Shown: positions 39,726 to 49,060 of the stretch, piece after piece
How the letters are laid out: every line of letters starts with the position of its first letter
Position numbering within the stretch: the first letter of the stretch is position 1
From: Gallionella sp.
Lineage (GTDB): Bacteria; Pseudomonadota; Gammaproteobacteria; Burkholderiales; Gallionellaceae
Direction: 5' to 3'
DNA length: 64,000 nt
NCBI GenBank assembly: GCA_028707275.1
Contig: JAQTUP010000008.1
Coordinates: forward strand, 1 to 64,000
Position numbers and translations under genes: made by a program
The notes under the pieces: model-generated
Databases searched by the model: none
What the model was told of the DNA's origin: nothing
Seen by the model: only the letters and a program-made list of their open reading frames with translations

Positions 39726-42206
39726 ATGACTTCTTCAAAAAACCCCTGCTCCGAACCGATTGATCGTTCGAATCCCGTCGTCATTCAGCGGATGCTGACC
39801 AATCACCTGATCTACACCGAAGGAAAATCCGTCAAGACGGCGACAGGCCGTGACTGGTATGAGGCCGCTGCTCACACGGTGCGCGACCAGCTCATCGAAA
39901 AACAGCTGAAAACGGCGGAAGAACATGCAGGACAAGATCCTAAACGACTGTATTATCTCTCGCTTGAATTTTTGATCGGCCGCACGCTGTCCAACGCGGC
40001 GCTCAATTTAGGCGTAGAACCGGCCTTGCGTGAAGGCTTGAAGGCGCTGGGGCAGGATCTGGAAAAAATCGAAGAAGTCGAGATTGATGCGGCCCTGGGT
40101 AACGGCGGTCTGGGTCGCCTGGCCGCCTGTTTCCTCGATTCCATGGCAACCCTCGATCTGCCGGGGCAGGGGTATGGTATACGCTATGAATATGGCATGT
40201 TTAACCAGCGCATCAAGAATGGCGAGCAGGTAGAGCGCCCCGATAACTGGCTGCGTTTTGGCAATCCCTGGGAATTCCAGCGCCCCGAGTGCATCTACCC
40301 GGTCAAGTTTTTCGGCAGAGTCGTTCAGTTCCCCGATGGCAATGACGGTGTCGAGCATCACTGGGTAGACGGCGAAACGGTCATGGCGATGGCCTACGAC
40401 GTGCCTATTCCGGGTTACAACACGGATACGGTGAACAACCTGCGTCTGTGGGCGTCGAAAGCCACCCGCGAATTCAATCTGGATTCATTCAATGCGGGCG
40501 ACTACATCAGTTCAGTGCAGGAAAAGAATATCTCCGAGAGCCTCTCCAAGGTGTTGTACCCGAATGACAGTTCGGCCGTCGGCAAGGAGTTGCGCTTAAG
40601 ACAGGAGTATTTCTTCGTTTGCGCCTCCATCCAAGATATTCTGGTGCCATTTTTCGAAAAGCACAACGACTGGACCTTGTTGCCTGAGAAGGTCGCCATT
40701 CAGCTCAATGATACCCATCCGGCCGTCGCAGTCGCCGAGTTGATGTATCAGTTGATCGACGTGCATCATTTAAGATGGGATCACGCCTGGGAGCTGGTCA
40801 CAAAAATTTTCGCCTACACCAACCACACCCTGATGCCCGAGGCGCTGGAATCCTGGTCGGTGGATATGTTCGAACGCGTATTGCCGCGTCACATGGAAAT
40901 CATTTACGAGATCAACCGCCGTTTCATGGCATTTGTGAACCATCACTTCCCAGGCGACACCGACTTGCTCAGACGTGTCTCCATCATCGATGAGACTCAC
41001 GGTCGTCGCGTGCGCATGGCGCATCTGGCCGTGATTGGCAGTCATACGGTCAATGGCGTGGCGGCCATTCACAGCGGCTTGTTGAAGACCACGCTGTTTG
41101 CTGATTTTCATCGAATTTTCCCGGAAAAATTCGTCAACGTCACCAACGGCATTACGCCGCGTCGCTGGCTCAACCAGTGCAATCCCGGTCTGGCTGAACT
41201 GATCGCATCCCGTATCGGCACGGGGTTTGTCCGCGATCTGGACCAGCTGAAAAATCTGGTCCCTCATGCGGAAGACGCTGATTTCCGCCACCAGTTCCGT
41301 GCGGTCAAACAGGCCAACAAGATGCATCTGGCCGCGTACATCGAGCAGAAGGTCGGCATCAGGGTCAACCCTGATTCCTTGTTTGACGTGCAGATCAAAC
41401 GCATACACGAATACAAGCGTCAGCTGCTCAATGTGCTGCATGTGATCACCCTGTACAACCGCATCCGTTCGGGTCGCGCGCATACAATCACCCCGCGCAC
41501 CATCATTTTTGCCGGTAAAGCCGCCCCCGGATATAAGCTTGCCAAGCAGATCATTCGCCTGATCAACGATGTCGCCAGCATCGTCAACGACGATCCGGCG
41601 GTGCACGGATTGCTGAAGGTCGTGTTCCTGCCCAATTATGACGTTTCGTCAGCCGAGAAGATTTTCCCGGCCAGCGATCTGTCCGAACAAATCTCCACGG
41701 CGGGGACCGAAGCTTCCGGCACGGGCAACATGAAGATGGCGCTCAACGGCGCGCTGACTATCGGCACGCTCGACGGCGCCAACGTTGAAATTCTCGAAGA
41801 AGTGGGCGATGACAATATTTTCATCTTCGGCATGACCACCGCGCAGGTCGCCAGTCTGCGCCAGAACGGCTACAGCGCCTGGGATTACTACCACGGCAAT
41901 GAAGAGCTCAAACAGGTGCTGGACATGATAGGCAACGGTTTCTTCTCGGTCGATGATACCGATCGCTATCGCCAGATTTTTGACAATCTGACGCAGCACA
42001 ATGACCATTATCTGTTGCTGGCCGATTATGCAAGTTACATCGCCAGCCAGGACAAGGTCAGCTTGCTCTATCAGGACAAGGAAGAGTGGACTCGACGCGC
42101 CATCCTCAATGTGGCCAATATGGGTAAATTCTCCAGCGACCGCACCATCCAGGAATATGCCGACAATGTGTGGGATGTAAAGAGCGTGAAGCACGACAGA
42201 AGTTAA
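39726..42206 (+). CDS. glgP: Glycogen/maltodextrin phosphorylase
   Basis: An 826-residue PLP enzyme, usual length, releasing glucose-1-phosphate from glycogen. Recognisable blocks are LGNGGLGRLAACFLDSMATL, RYEYGMFNQ, QLNDTHPAVAVAELM, TNGITPRRWL and the PLP-lysine region EASGTGNMKMALNGALTIGT (lysine in NMKM). It follows glucokinase. A strong terminator closes the gene. Confidence 0.96.
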   Translation: MTSSKNPCSEPIDRSNPVVIQRMLTNHLIYTEGKSVKTATGRDWYEAAAHTVRDQLIEKQLKTAEEHAGQDPKRLYYLSLEFLIGRTLSNAALNLGVEPALREGLKALGQDLEKIEEVEIDAALGNGGLGRLAACFLDSMATLDLPGQGYGIRYEYGMFNQRIKNGEQVERPDNWLRFGNPWEFQRPECIYPVKFFGRVVQFPDGNDGVEHHWVDGETVMAMAYDVPIPGYNTDTVNNLRLWASKATREFNLDSFNAGDYISSVQEKNISESLSKVLYPNDSSAVGKELRLRQEYFFVCASIQDILVPFFEKHNDWTLLPEKVAIQLNDTHPAVAVAELMYQLIDVHHLRWDHAWELVTKIFAYTNHTLMPEALESWSVDMFERVLPRHMEIIYEINRRFMAFVNHHFPGDTDLLRRVSIIDETHGRRVRMAHLAVIGSHTVNGVAAIHSGLLKTTLFADFHRIFPEKFVNVTNGITPRRWLNQCNPGLAELIASRIGTGFVRDLDQLKNLVPHAEDADFRHQFRAVKQANKMHLAAYIEQKVGIRVNPDSLFDVQIKRIHEYKRQLLNVLHVITLYNRIRSGRAHTITPRTIIFAGKAAPGYKLAKQIIRLINDVASIVNDDPAVHGLLKVVFLPNYDVSSAEKIFPASDLSEQISTAGTEASGTGNMKMALNGALTIGTLDGANVEILEEVGDDNIFIFGMTTAQVASLRQNGYSAWDYYHGNEELKQVLDMIGNGFFSVDDTDRYRQIFDNLTQHNDHYLLLADYASYIASQDKVSLLYQDKEEWTRRAILNVANMGKFSSDRTIQEYADNVWDVKSVKHDRS

Positions 42207-42268
42207 TGCCAGCAGCCTGTCGGGCTTGTTTTGCAAGTGCGACAGGTTGCCAGGCGGCACGTAAACCG

Positions 42269-42301
42269 ATAACCACCTGTTGATACGGGTGGTTATTTTT
42301 T
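42269..42301 (+). terminator. Rho-independent terminator of glgP
   Basis: ATAACCACC (42269-42277) pairs with GGTGGTTAT (42288-42296), a perfect 9 bp stem with a 10-base loop, followed by TTTTTT. It lies 62 bp after the glgP stop. Confidence 0.9.
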
Positions 42302-42485
42302 TCGCCCCATGGATTTCGATGAGGAGGGCTGTGTTCTGCATCCAGTTCAAATTGCCCGGCACAACACGCGTGCAGCACTGTTTTGGTGCGCCAGCCTCGC
42401 GTCGATGAACAGAGTCCCCATAACAGCAGGTATTTTCGGTCTGGCGCGATTGTTGCTTGGTTACATCGAGAGATGAGGTGCCATT

Positions 42486-43064
42486 TTGAAAAAAATATTG
42501 ATCATTGATGATGTGACAGATCGAGCTGCCTGGTTGAAGGCCAGTCTTGAACTGGCTGAGTACGTTGTTGTCGGGATATTGAACTGGGAACTGGTCGATG
42601 AGCACTCGATACAGGCGGCATCCGCCGACGTGATTATCGTCGATGCCAATGCGCCGGGGCGGGATACGCTGGAGCAGATCAGCCTGATGTCCAGGACACT
42701 GGAAAAGCCGGTGGTGGTATTGGGCGGACAGAAGGACCAGAGCAGTATTCAGCAGGCGATGCGCGCCGGAGTCAGCGCGTATGTGGCGCACACGATACAA
42801 AGCGAGGATCTGAGCGGCATTATCCAGGTCGCTGCGGCTCGTTTTGCAGAACACAAGCGGTTGCGTGACGAATTGAAGGAGGCGAAGGGCGAGCTGGTCG
42901 ACCGAAAACTGGTGGACAGGGCTAAAGGCATCCTGATGACCGATCATGGTTTTAGCGAAGCAGAGGCTTATAAGCGGATGCGCAACATGGCGATGAGCCG
43001 GGGAAAACGTCTGGTGCAGGTTGCCGAGGCCATTATTCTCGCCCGCGAGCTCAGTGAAGGTTAA
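42486..43064 (+). CDS. nasT: ANTAR-domain response regulator NasT
   Basis: A 192-residue protein with a TTG start (GAGG seven bases before). A receiver-like domain covers residues 1-120 (ILIIDDVTDRAAW..., VIIVDANAPG), and a C-terminal ANTAR RNA-binding domain covers about 130-190 (LVDRAKGILMTDHGFSEAEAYKRMRNMAMSRG). NasT proteins bind hairpins in the leader of nitrate assimilation operons and prevent termination; such a hairpin and terminator lie downstream. The sensor partner NasS is not adjacent, though the transporter SBP downstream resembles it. Confidence 0.9.
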   Translation: MKKILIIDDVTDRAAWLKASLELAEYVVVGILNWELVDEHSIQAASADVIIVDANAPGRDTLEQISLMSRTLEKPVVVLGGQKDQSSIQQAMRAGVSAYVAHTIQSEDLSGIIQVAAARFAEHKRLRDELKEAKGELVDRKLVDRAKGILMTDHGFSEAEAYKRMRNMAMSRGKRLVQVAEAIILARELSEG

Positions 43065-43073
43065 TCGTCAATT

Positions 43074-43112
43074 TGCACCAGTTTGGATACACAGATGCAC
43101 CAGACCGGCTCC
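43074..43112 (+). promoter_or_regulatory. Two NtrC-like sites
   Basis: TGCACC-AGTTT-GGATAC (43074-43090) and TGCACC-AGACC-GGCTCC (43096-43112) each have a perfect left half of the NtrC site TGCACC-N5-GGTGCA and a weak right half, 22 bp apart. They lie about 110-150 bp before the expected transcription start, the usual place for enhancers of a sigma-54 promoter. Confidence 0.5.
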
Positions 43113-43198
43113 TGACTGATCCATCTTCTGCCTGACGGACAACCTGCCTATTAATATAAACTGTTAATTATCAAGTAGTAAACCTTAATTTATTTTAC

Positions 43199-43214
43199 TG
43201 GCATGACTGTTGCT
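43199..43214 (+). promoter_or_regulatory. Sigma-54 promoter of the nitrate assimilation operon
   Basis: TGGCATGACTGTTGCT matches the -24/-12 consensus TGGCAC-N5-TTGCW with the exact GG to GC spacing. Transcription would begin near 43225, giving a leader of about 115 bases before the first gene. This predicts nitrogen control through NtrC. Confidence 0.8.
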
Positions 43215-43230
43215 TTGTAATACACATCAA

Positions 43231-43309
43231 GGAATCAACGGCGATTCCGAGCATTGCACTACCGGACAAAGGCGTCCCACTGCGTACAAGCGCGGTCGGG
43301 CGCCTTTTT
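43231..43309 (+). promoter_or_regulatory. ANTAR-target hairpin and leader terminator
   Basis: GGAATC-AACGGC-GATTCC (43231-43248) is a perfect 6 bp stem with a hexanucleotide loop having A at position 1 and G at position 4, the ANTAR recognition rule. It is followed by a terminator: AGGCGTCCC (43270-43278) and GGGCGCCT (43298-43305) with TTTTT after it. In the presence of nitrate, NasT should bind and let transcription pass. I could not define the second hexaloop hairpin; it may lie within the terminator stem. Confidence 0.75.
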
Positions 43310-43340
43310 GCTTTTTACGAAACGATGAAGGAGCTTGAAA

Positions 43341-44618
43341 ATGGAAAATTCAAAAATCATCACAGTGGCTGAACCCGAACAAAACAGCAGGAGGGAATTC
43401 ATGAAACAGACAGGCGCTATTTTGGGTGCGGCGGGCATTATGTCGATGGTGCCGATGGGAACGCGTGCGGCAGCCTGGGCGGCAGGTTCGGATGCGCCGG
43501 AACTCAAAGAAGTCAAGGTAGGCTTCATTCCGTTGACCGATTGCGCGTCGCTGGTGATCGCGTCTGCAATGAAGTTCGATGAAAAATATGGCATCAAGAT
43601 CATCCTGTCCAAGGAAGCGTCCTGGGCCGGGGTGCGCGACAAGCTGACCAACGGCGAACTTCATGCAGCGCATGTGCTGTACGGCCTGGTCTATGGCGTG
43701 CATCTGGGCATAGGCGGACAAAAGCAGGACATGTCGGTGCTGATGACACTGAACAACAACGGTCAGGCGATCACCCTGTCCAACCAGTTGAAGGACCGTG
43801 GCGTGACCAACGGCGCCACATTGAAGAAGCTGGTGGACAGCGAAAAACGCGATTACACCTTCGCCCAGACTTTTCCGACCGGTACCCATGCGATGTGGCT
43901 GTATTACTGGCTGGCCAGCCACGGCATCAATCCGCTCTCCGATGTTAAGACGATCACCGTACCGCCGCCGCAGATGGTAGCGAACATGCGCATCGGTAAC
44001 ATGGATGGCTTTTGCGTGGGAGAGCCGTGGAACAACCGCGCCATCTACGACAAGATCGGATTTACCGTTACAACCACCCAGGACATCTGGAAAGACCATC
44101 CTGAAAAGGTGCTGGGTTGTACCGGTGCATTTGCCCAGAAATATCCGAACACCGCCCGCGCGTTGATCATGGCCGTGCTGGAGGCGTCTAAATATATCGA
44201 CGAGATGGGCAATCGCCGCAAGGTCGCCGAAATTATTGCCAATAAATCGTACGTCAACTGCCCGTTGGAAGTGATCGACCAGCGACTGGAGGGCAAATAT
44301 GAAGACGGGCTGGGCAAGAAGTGGAACGATCCCAATTACATGAAGTTTTATAACGACGGCACGGTGAATTTCCCCTACCTGTCCGACGGCATGTGGTTCC
44401 TGACCCAGCACAAGCGCTGGGGCCTGTTGAAGGAAGATCCTGATTATCTGGCTGTCGCCAAAAAGATCAACCAGATCGAGTTGTACAAACAAGCCGCCTC
44501 TCAGGTGAAAGTGCCTGTGCCGAAGGATGTGATGCGCAGCTCCCGTCTGATGGATGGCACGATATGGGACGGGCGCGACCCGAAGAAATATGCCGCCAGC
44601 TTCAAGGTGAGAGCGTGA
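43341..44618 (+). CDS. nrtA: Nitrate ABC transporter substrate-binding protein
   Basis: A 425-residue periplasmic protein with a Tat signal (NSRREFMKQTGAILGAAG), starting at the ATG after AAGGAG. The NrtA/NasF fold is visible in VKVGFIPLTDCASLVIASAMKFDEKYG, THAMWLYYWLASHGINPL, GNMDGFCVGEPWNNRAI and ALIMAVLEASKYID. It binds nitrate or nitrite outside the membrane. First gene of the operon behind the ANTAR leader; overlaps the permease by 1 bp. Could also be related to NasS, but the Tat signal argues for an exported protein. Confidence 0.9.
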   Translation: MENSKIITVAEPEQNSRREFMKQTGAILGAAGIMSMVPMGTRAAAWAAGSDAPELKEVKVGFIPLTDCASLVIASAMKFDEKYGIKIILSKEASWAGVRDKLTNGELHAAHVLYGLVYGVHLGIGGQKQDMSVLMTLNNNGQAITLSNQLKDRGVTNGATLKKLVDSEKRDYTFAQTFPTGTHAMWLYYWLASHGINPLSDVKTITVPPPQMVANMRIGNMDGFCVGEPWNNRAIYDKIGFTVTTTQDIWKDHPEKVLGCTGAFAQKYPNTARALIMAVLEASKYIDEMGNRRKVAEIIANKSYVNCPLEVIDQRLEGKYEDGLGKKWNDPNYMKFYNDGTVNFPYLSDGMWFLTQHKRWGLLKEDPDYLAVAKKINQIELYKQAASQVKVPVPKDVMRSSRLMDGTIWDGRDPKKYAASFKVRA

Positions 44619-45388
44619 TGAATATCCGGCGCTATTTTGGAGAACACTTGCTCCCGCCGCTCATCGGTGCCGGATTGTTCATCGTCGTCTGGATGATTTT
44701 GGCGCAAAGCAGCGAAGCGCTTCCCGGCCCCATGAAGACTTGGAATTCCGCAGTCGCCTTGTTCAGCGATCCGTTCTACCAGAACGGCCCGAACGATCAG
44801 GGCATAGGATGGAACATCCTGTATTCATTGGGGCGGGTCGGTGTCGGTTTTAGTCTTGCCGCGCTGATCGGTATCCCGGCAGGCTTCATTGTCGGGCGCG
44901 TTCAGTTCATCGACAAAATGACCTCGCCCATCATCAGTATGTTAAGGCCGGTGTCGCCTCTGGCTTGGCTACCGATTGGTCTGCTGGTATTCCAGGCGGC
45001 GAATCCTGCCGCAATCTGGGTGATTTTCATCAGCAGTATCTGGCCGATGATCATCAATACCGCGATGGGGGTGCGCCAGTTGCCGACAGATTATCTCAAC
45101 GTGGCCCGGGTGCTGAATCTGTCAGAGTGGAAGATCTTCACCAAAATTCTGTTCCCTGCGACGCTGCCTTACATGCTGACTGGTATTCGTTTAGCGATCG
45201 GCACAGCGTGGCTGGTAATCGTTGCGGCGGAGATGCTGACCGGCGGGGTAGGGATCGGTTTCTGGGTGTGGGATGAGTGGAACAACCTGAATGTCGAACA
45301 CATCATTATCGCGATTTTCGTTGTCGGTATCGTCGGTCTGCTGCTGGAAATGATGCTGGTCAGGTTTGCCAAACGATTTTCATATTAA
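44618..45388 (+). CDS. nrtB: Nitrate ABC transporter permease
   Basis: A 256-residue inner-membrane protein with six hydrophobic segments and the permease loop motif (EWKIFTKILFPATLPYMLTGIRLAIG) that contacts the ATPase. Start MNIRRYFGEHLLPP overlaps the binding-protein stop; a longer frame goes back into that gene. Family: SsuC/NrtB. Confidence 0.9.
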   Translation: MNIRRYFGEHLLPPLIGAGLFIVVWMILAQSSEALPGPMKTWNSAVALFSDPFYQNGPNDQGIGWNILYSLGRVGVGFSLAALIGIPAGFIVGRVQFIDKMTSPIISMLRPVSPLAWLPIGLLVFQAANPAAIWVIFISSIWPMIINTAMGVRQLPTDYLNVARVLNLSEWKIFTKILFPATLPYMLTGIRLAIGTAWLVIVAAEMLTGGVGIGFWVWDEWNNLNVEHIIIAIFVVGIVGLLLEMMLVRFAKRFSY

Positions 45389-45411
45389 AGCTGGTACTTG
45401 AGGAGTTTTAA

Positions 45412-46203
45412 ATGAACAGATACGTATTGATCGAAGACGTGCAGATGTCTTTTTCGACCAGACAAGGCTTATATGTTGCACTCAAAGACGTCAGTCTGAC
45501 CATTGCTCGCGGCGAATTTATCACCTTGATCGGACACTCCGGTTGCGGAAAATCTACGCTGCTGAATCTGGTCGCCGGGTTGCTGATGCCGTCAGACGGG
45601 ATTTTGTTGTGTGCAGAGAGAGAGATCGCAGGCCCAGGCCCTGATCGCGGTGTCGTGTTTCAGAACCATTCTCTGCTGCCCTGGCTGACATGTTTTGACA
45701 ACGTCCACCTGGCCGTCGAACGGGTGTTCGGCGCAACAGAGGGCAAGGCGCAGTTAAATCAGCGTACGCATGACGCGCTCGGTTTAGTGCATCTGACCCA
45801 TGCCGAACAGAAATATCCGCACGAAATTTCGGGAGGCATGAAACAGCGCGTCGGGATAGCCCGTGCTTTGGCGATGCAACCCAAGGTGTTGCTGATGGAT
45901 GAGCCGTTCGGCGCGCTGGACGCATTGACCCGCGCGCATTTGCAGGACGAACTGATGAAAATCGTCGAAAAAACCAACAGCACCGTAATCATGGTGACTC
46001 ACGATGTGGACGAGGCTGTCTTGCTCTCCGACCGTGTCGTCATGATGACCAACGGGCCTGCGGCAACCATAGGCGAAATACTGAAGGTCGATTTGCCCAG
46101 GCCGCGCAACCGCCTGGCGCTGGCGAATGATGTGCATTATCACCGTCTGCGCGGCGCCGTGCTGGAGTTTTTGTACCAGAAGCAGGCTAAAGACGCGGCC
46201 TGA
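45412..46203 (+). CDS. nrtC: Nitrate ABC transporter ATP-binding protein
   Basis: A 263-residue ABC ATPase: Walker A GHSGCGKST (about 43), Q-loop VFQNHSLLPW, signature SGGMKQRVGIARAL, Walker B VLLMDEPFGALD and switch VTHDVDEAV. It is of the short NrtD-like form without a fused binding domain. GAGGAG lies before the ATG. The three genes form one importer. Confidence 0.92.
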   Translation: MNRYVLIEDVQMSFSTRQGLYVALKDVSLTIARGEFITLIGHSGCGKSTLLNLVAGLLMPSDGILLCAEREIAGPGPDRGVVFQNHSLLPWLTCFDNVHLAVERVFGATEGKAQLNQRTHDALGLVHLTHAEQKYPHEISGGMKQRVGIARALAMQPKVLLMDEPFGALDALTRAHLQDELMKIVEKTNSTVIMVTHDVDEAVLLSDRVVMMTNGPAATIGEILKVDLPRPRNRLALANDVHYHRLRGAVLEFLYQKQAKDAA

Positions 46204-46208
46204 TTCAC

Positions 46209-46517
46209 ATGAAAAAGCCCTTTGCCCATTTTTTTCTGGCTTATCTCAAGCGTAAGCAGGCCGTTTCAATCATGTACTTTGGCCGGACCAGTGAATTTTT
46301 GATGATGACCTCAGAACGCATGGTGATTCCAGACGGGGTTTATACGTTAGAACAGCTGCTCAATGGCTTGCGTATGCGCGGGAGCCGGTGGGCGCGGGAG
46401 CTTGATGACAGTCATGTGATTTGCACGGTCAACGGGCAGGCTGCCCTGTTGTCAGACACCGTCGCAGCCGGTGGTGAAATCGGGATATTTTCGCGTAAAT
46501 CCGTGTTTGAGATGTGA
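46209..46517 (+). CDS. MoaD/ThiS-like beta-grasp protein lacking the terminal GG
   Basis: A 102-residue protein; from about residue 21 it reads SIMYFGRTSEFL...VYTLEQLLNGLRMRG...VICTVNGQAALLSDTVAAGGEIGIFS, the order of strands seen in MoaD. The C-terminus is KSVFEM rather than GG, so it cannot be activated as a sulfur carrier. MoaD-like genes of this sort accompany nitrate assimilation operons. Its job is unknown; cofactor insertion or NasA maturation is possible. It starts 5 bp after nrtC. MMTSERMV is a less likely internal start. Confidence 0.65.
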   Translation: MKKPFAHFFLAYLKRKQAVSIMYFGRTSEFLMMTSERMVIPDGVYTLEQLLNGLRMRGSRWARELDDSHVICTVNGQAALLSDTVAAGGEIGIFSRKSVFEM

Positions 46518-46566
46518 GCAGAAAAAGCAGATCTTGGGGCCGTGTTTCATTAATTTTGAGGGGTGC

Positions 46567-49014
46567 ATGATGGAAAAAAATAAAATGCGATTGGTGGTGA
46601 TCGGCAACGGCATGGCAGGGATACGCACCGTAGAAGAATTGCTCAAAATGTCGGCGAATGAATATGACATCACCGTGTTTGGCGCCGAGCCGCAGCCCAA
46701 TTACAACCGTATCCTGCTCTCCCCGGTATTGTCAGGTGAAATGAAGTTTCAGGATACCGTGCTCAATGACTGGAGCTGGTACCAGGAAAACAACATCACG
46801 CTGCATGTCGGCAAGAGGGTGAGCAAAATCGACCGTCAGCGCTGTCAGGTCGAAACCGAAGACGGGCTGATCGCACCTTATGACCGGTTGTTGATCGCGA
46901 CAGGATCGAATCCGATCATGTTGCCGGTACCGGGGATCAATCTGCCGGGCGTGCTGGCGTATCGCAGCATTGCTGATGTGCAGGAGATGCTGAGCATGAC
47001 CGGCATAGGGCGTCGCGCGGTGGTGATCGGCGGCGGGCTGCTCGGACTGGAGGCGGCAAACGGATTATTGATGCGCGGGATGCAGGTGGCGGTCGTGCAC
47101 TTGTGCGACTGGCCGATGGAGCGCCAGCTGGACAAGGTGGGCGGGGGGCTGTTGAAAGAGGCGCTGGAAAAACGCGGGATGAAATTCTATCTCGCCAGGC
47201 AGACTGAAGCCATTCTGGGCGAAACTGCCGTCGCAGGTTTGCGCTTTGTCGATGGAGAGGAAATTGCGGCTGACTTGATTGTGATGTCGGCTGGCATACG
47301 TCCTGATATTGCGCTGGCCAAATCGGCGGGAATACATTGCGAGCGCGGTATCGTGGTGAGCGACACGATGCAGACTTTTGATCCGAAGATTTATTCGGTA
47401 GGGGAGTGTGTTCAGCATCGCGGGCAAACTTACGGGCTGGTCGCACCTTTATTTGAACAGGCTAAAGTGGCCGCTAACCATCTCGCCCGTTATGGCAGGA
47501 TGCGCTACGAAGGCTCATCCGTCTCCGCCAAGCTCAAAGTGACCGGGATTGATCTGTTTTCGGCGGGTAATTTTAATGCAGAGCCAGGCGATGAAGAGTT
47601 GTTGCTGCAAGATTCTGCGCGCGGCGTGTACAAAAAACTGGTGTTGCGCGACAATAAATTGCGCGGCGCGGTGATGTATGGCGATACCGTGGATGGTCCC
47701 TGGTACTTTCAGATGATGCGCGACGGAACGGACATCACGCAACTGCGTGAACATATCCTGTTCGGACAGATGCATCTTGGGGATTCGGGGCACGGCGGCG
47801 CGGCCAGCGTGGCAAACATGCCGGACAGCACCGAAATTTGTGGTTGTAACGGCGTATGCAAGGGCACGATTGTCAATGCCATCATCGAAAAAAAGCTGTT
47901 CACGATAGACGAGGTGCGCGCTCACACCAAGGCCTCCGCGTCCTGCGGTTCGTGTACGGGTCTTGTGGAATCCATACTGGCGAACACGCTGGGCGGCGAT
48001 TATTCGGCCAAGTCCAGCAAAAAGGCGATCTGCGCCTGCACCGAATCTGCGCATCAGGATGTGCCAGCAGCAATACGCGAGCTGGGCGCAAAAACCATCC
48101 CCGAGCTGATGCGTGCGCTGGAGTGGAAAACGGTCGATGGCTGTCATGTCTGCCGTCCGGCTTTGAATTATTACCTGATGACGGCCTGGCCTGGCGTATA
48201 TCAGGATGATTCCCGTTCGCGCTTTATCAACGAACGGGTGCATGCCAACATCCAGAAGGACGGCACTTATTCAGTCATTCCGCGTATTTGGGGCGGCGTG
48301 ACATCGCCCGCTGAGTTGCGCGCGATTGCCGAAATTGCCGAACGTCATAAGGTGCCTACAGTACATATTACCGGCGGACAGCGCATCGGTTTATATGGCA
48401 TCAGTAAAGAAAATCTTCCAAAAATGTGGGCAGAGCTGGTCGAGGCAGGGTTTGTATCCGGCCACGCTTACGGGAAATCGCTGCGTACGGTAAAAACTTG
48501 CGTGGGTTCGGAATGGTGCCGTTTCGGCACGCAGGATTCAACAGGGCTGGGCATCCGGGTCGAGAAAATGACCTGGGGCTCCTGGACACCGCACAAATTC
48601 AAGATCGCGGTGTCCGGCTGCCCGCGCAATTGCGCCGAGGCCACGATCAAGGATTTCGGCATCGTTTGCGTGGATTCAGGGTATGAGATTCATGTCGGTG
48701 GAAATGGCGGGATCAAGGTGCGCGTGACTGATTTTCTGTGCAAGGTCGGAACTGAAGAAGAGGTGCTGGAATACTGCGGGGCATTCATGCAGCTCTATCG
48801 CGAACAGGCTCACTACATGGATCGCACCGCGCCCTGGATAGAACGCGTCGGTCTGGCTTATGTGAAACAACACATCGTCGATGATGCGACCGGGCGGGCG
48901 GAACTGTATGTACGCTTTCTCGAATCTCAACGCCACTCGCAGAATGACCCGTGGAAAGAGCGTGCGAATGGCATCGACGCGCATGAGTACACAGCGTTAG
49001 CCAGCATCGCGTAG
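46567..49014 (+). CDS. nirB: Assimilatory nitrite reductase large subunit NirB
   Basis: An 815-residue NAD(P)H-dependent enzyme that reduces nitrite to ammonium in the cytoplasm. Order: FAD/NAD(P)H domains (VVIGNGMAGIRTVEELL, AVVIGGGLLGLEAANGL), a bfd-like [2Fe-2S] domain (CGCNGVCKG...SCGSCTGLVE), a second cysteine set (AICACTE, CHVCRPAL), then the sirohaem/4Fe-4S part (TCVGSEWCRFG, AVSGCPRNCAEA). Start at the first of two ATGs after GAGGGG; 46570 is equally possible. It works with NirD, encoded next. Confidence 0.94.
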   Translation: MMEKNKMRLVVIGNGMAGIRTVEELLKMSANEYDITVFGAEPQPNYNRILLSPVLSGEMKFQDTVLNDWSWYQENNITLHVGKRVSKIDRQRCQVETEDGLIAPYDRLLIATGSNPIMLPVPGINLPGVLAYRSIADVQEMLSMTGIGRRAVVIGGGLLGLEAANGLLMRGMQVAVVHLCDWPMERQLDKVGGGLLKEALEKRGMKFYLARQTEAILGETAVAGLRFVDGEEIAADLIVMSAGIRPDIALAKSAGIHCERGIVVSDTMQTFDPKIYSVGECVQHRGQTYGLVAPLFEQAKVAANHLARYGRMRYEGSSVSAKLKVTGIDLFSAGNFNAEPGDEELLLQDSARGVYKKLVLRDNKLRGAVMYGDTVDGPWYFQMMRDGTDITQLREHILFGQMHLGDSGHGGAASVANMPDSTEICGCNGVCKGTIVNAIIEKKLFTIDEVRAHTKASASCGSCTGLVESILANTLGGDYSAKSSKKAICACTESAHQDVPAAIRELGAKTIPELMRALEWKTVDGCHVCRPALNYYLMTAWPGVYQDDSRSRFINERVHANIQKDGTYSVIPRIWGGVTSPAELRAIAEIAERHKVPTVHITGGQRIGLYGISKENLPKMWAELVEAGFVSGHAYGKSLRTVKTCVGSEWCRFGTQDSTGLGIRVEKMTWGSWTPHKFKIAVSGCPRNCAEATIKDFGIVCVDSGYEIHVGGNGGIKVRVTDFLCKVGTEEEVLEYCGAFMQLYREQAHYMDRTAPWIERVGLAYVKQHIVDDATGRAELYVRFLESQRHSQNDPWKERANGIDAHEYTALASIA

Positions 49015-49060
49015 GTCAGATTTTAATCCGACAAATTATTCACGAAAAAAGGTAAATATT

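Noticed and set aside
41649..42947. 432-residue reverse frame opposite glgP and nasT
   Set aside because: Covers two genes with strong family identity and a terminator; shadow frame.
43350..44492. 380-residue reverse frame opposite the nitrate-binding protein
   Set aside because: Shadow of a gene with Tat signal and family motifs; histidine-rich composition comes from the opposite strand.
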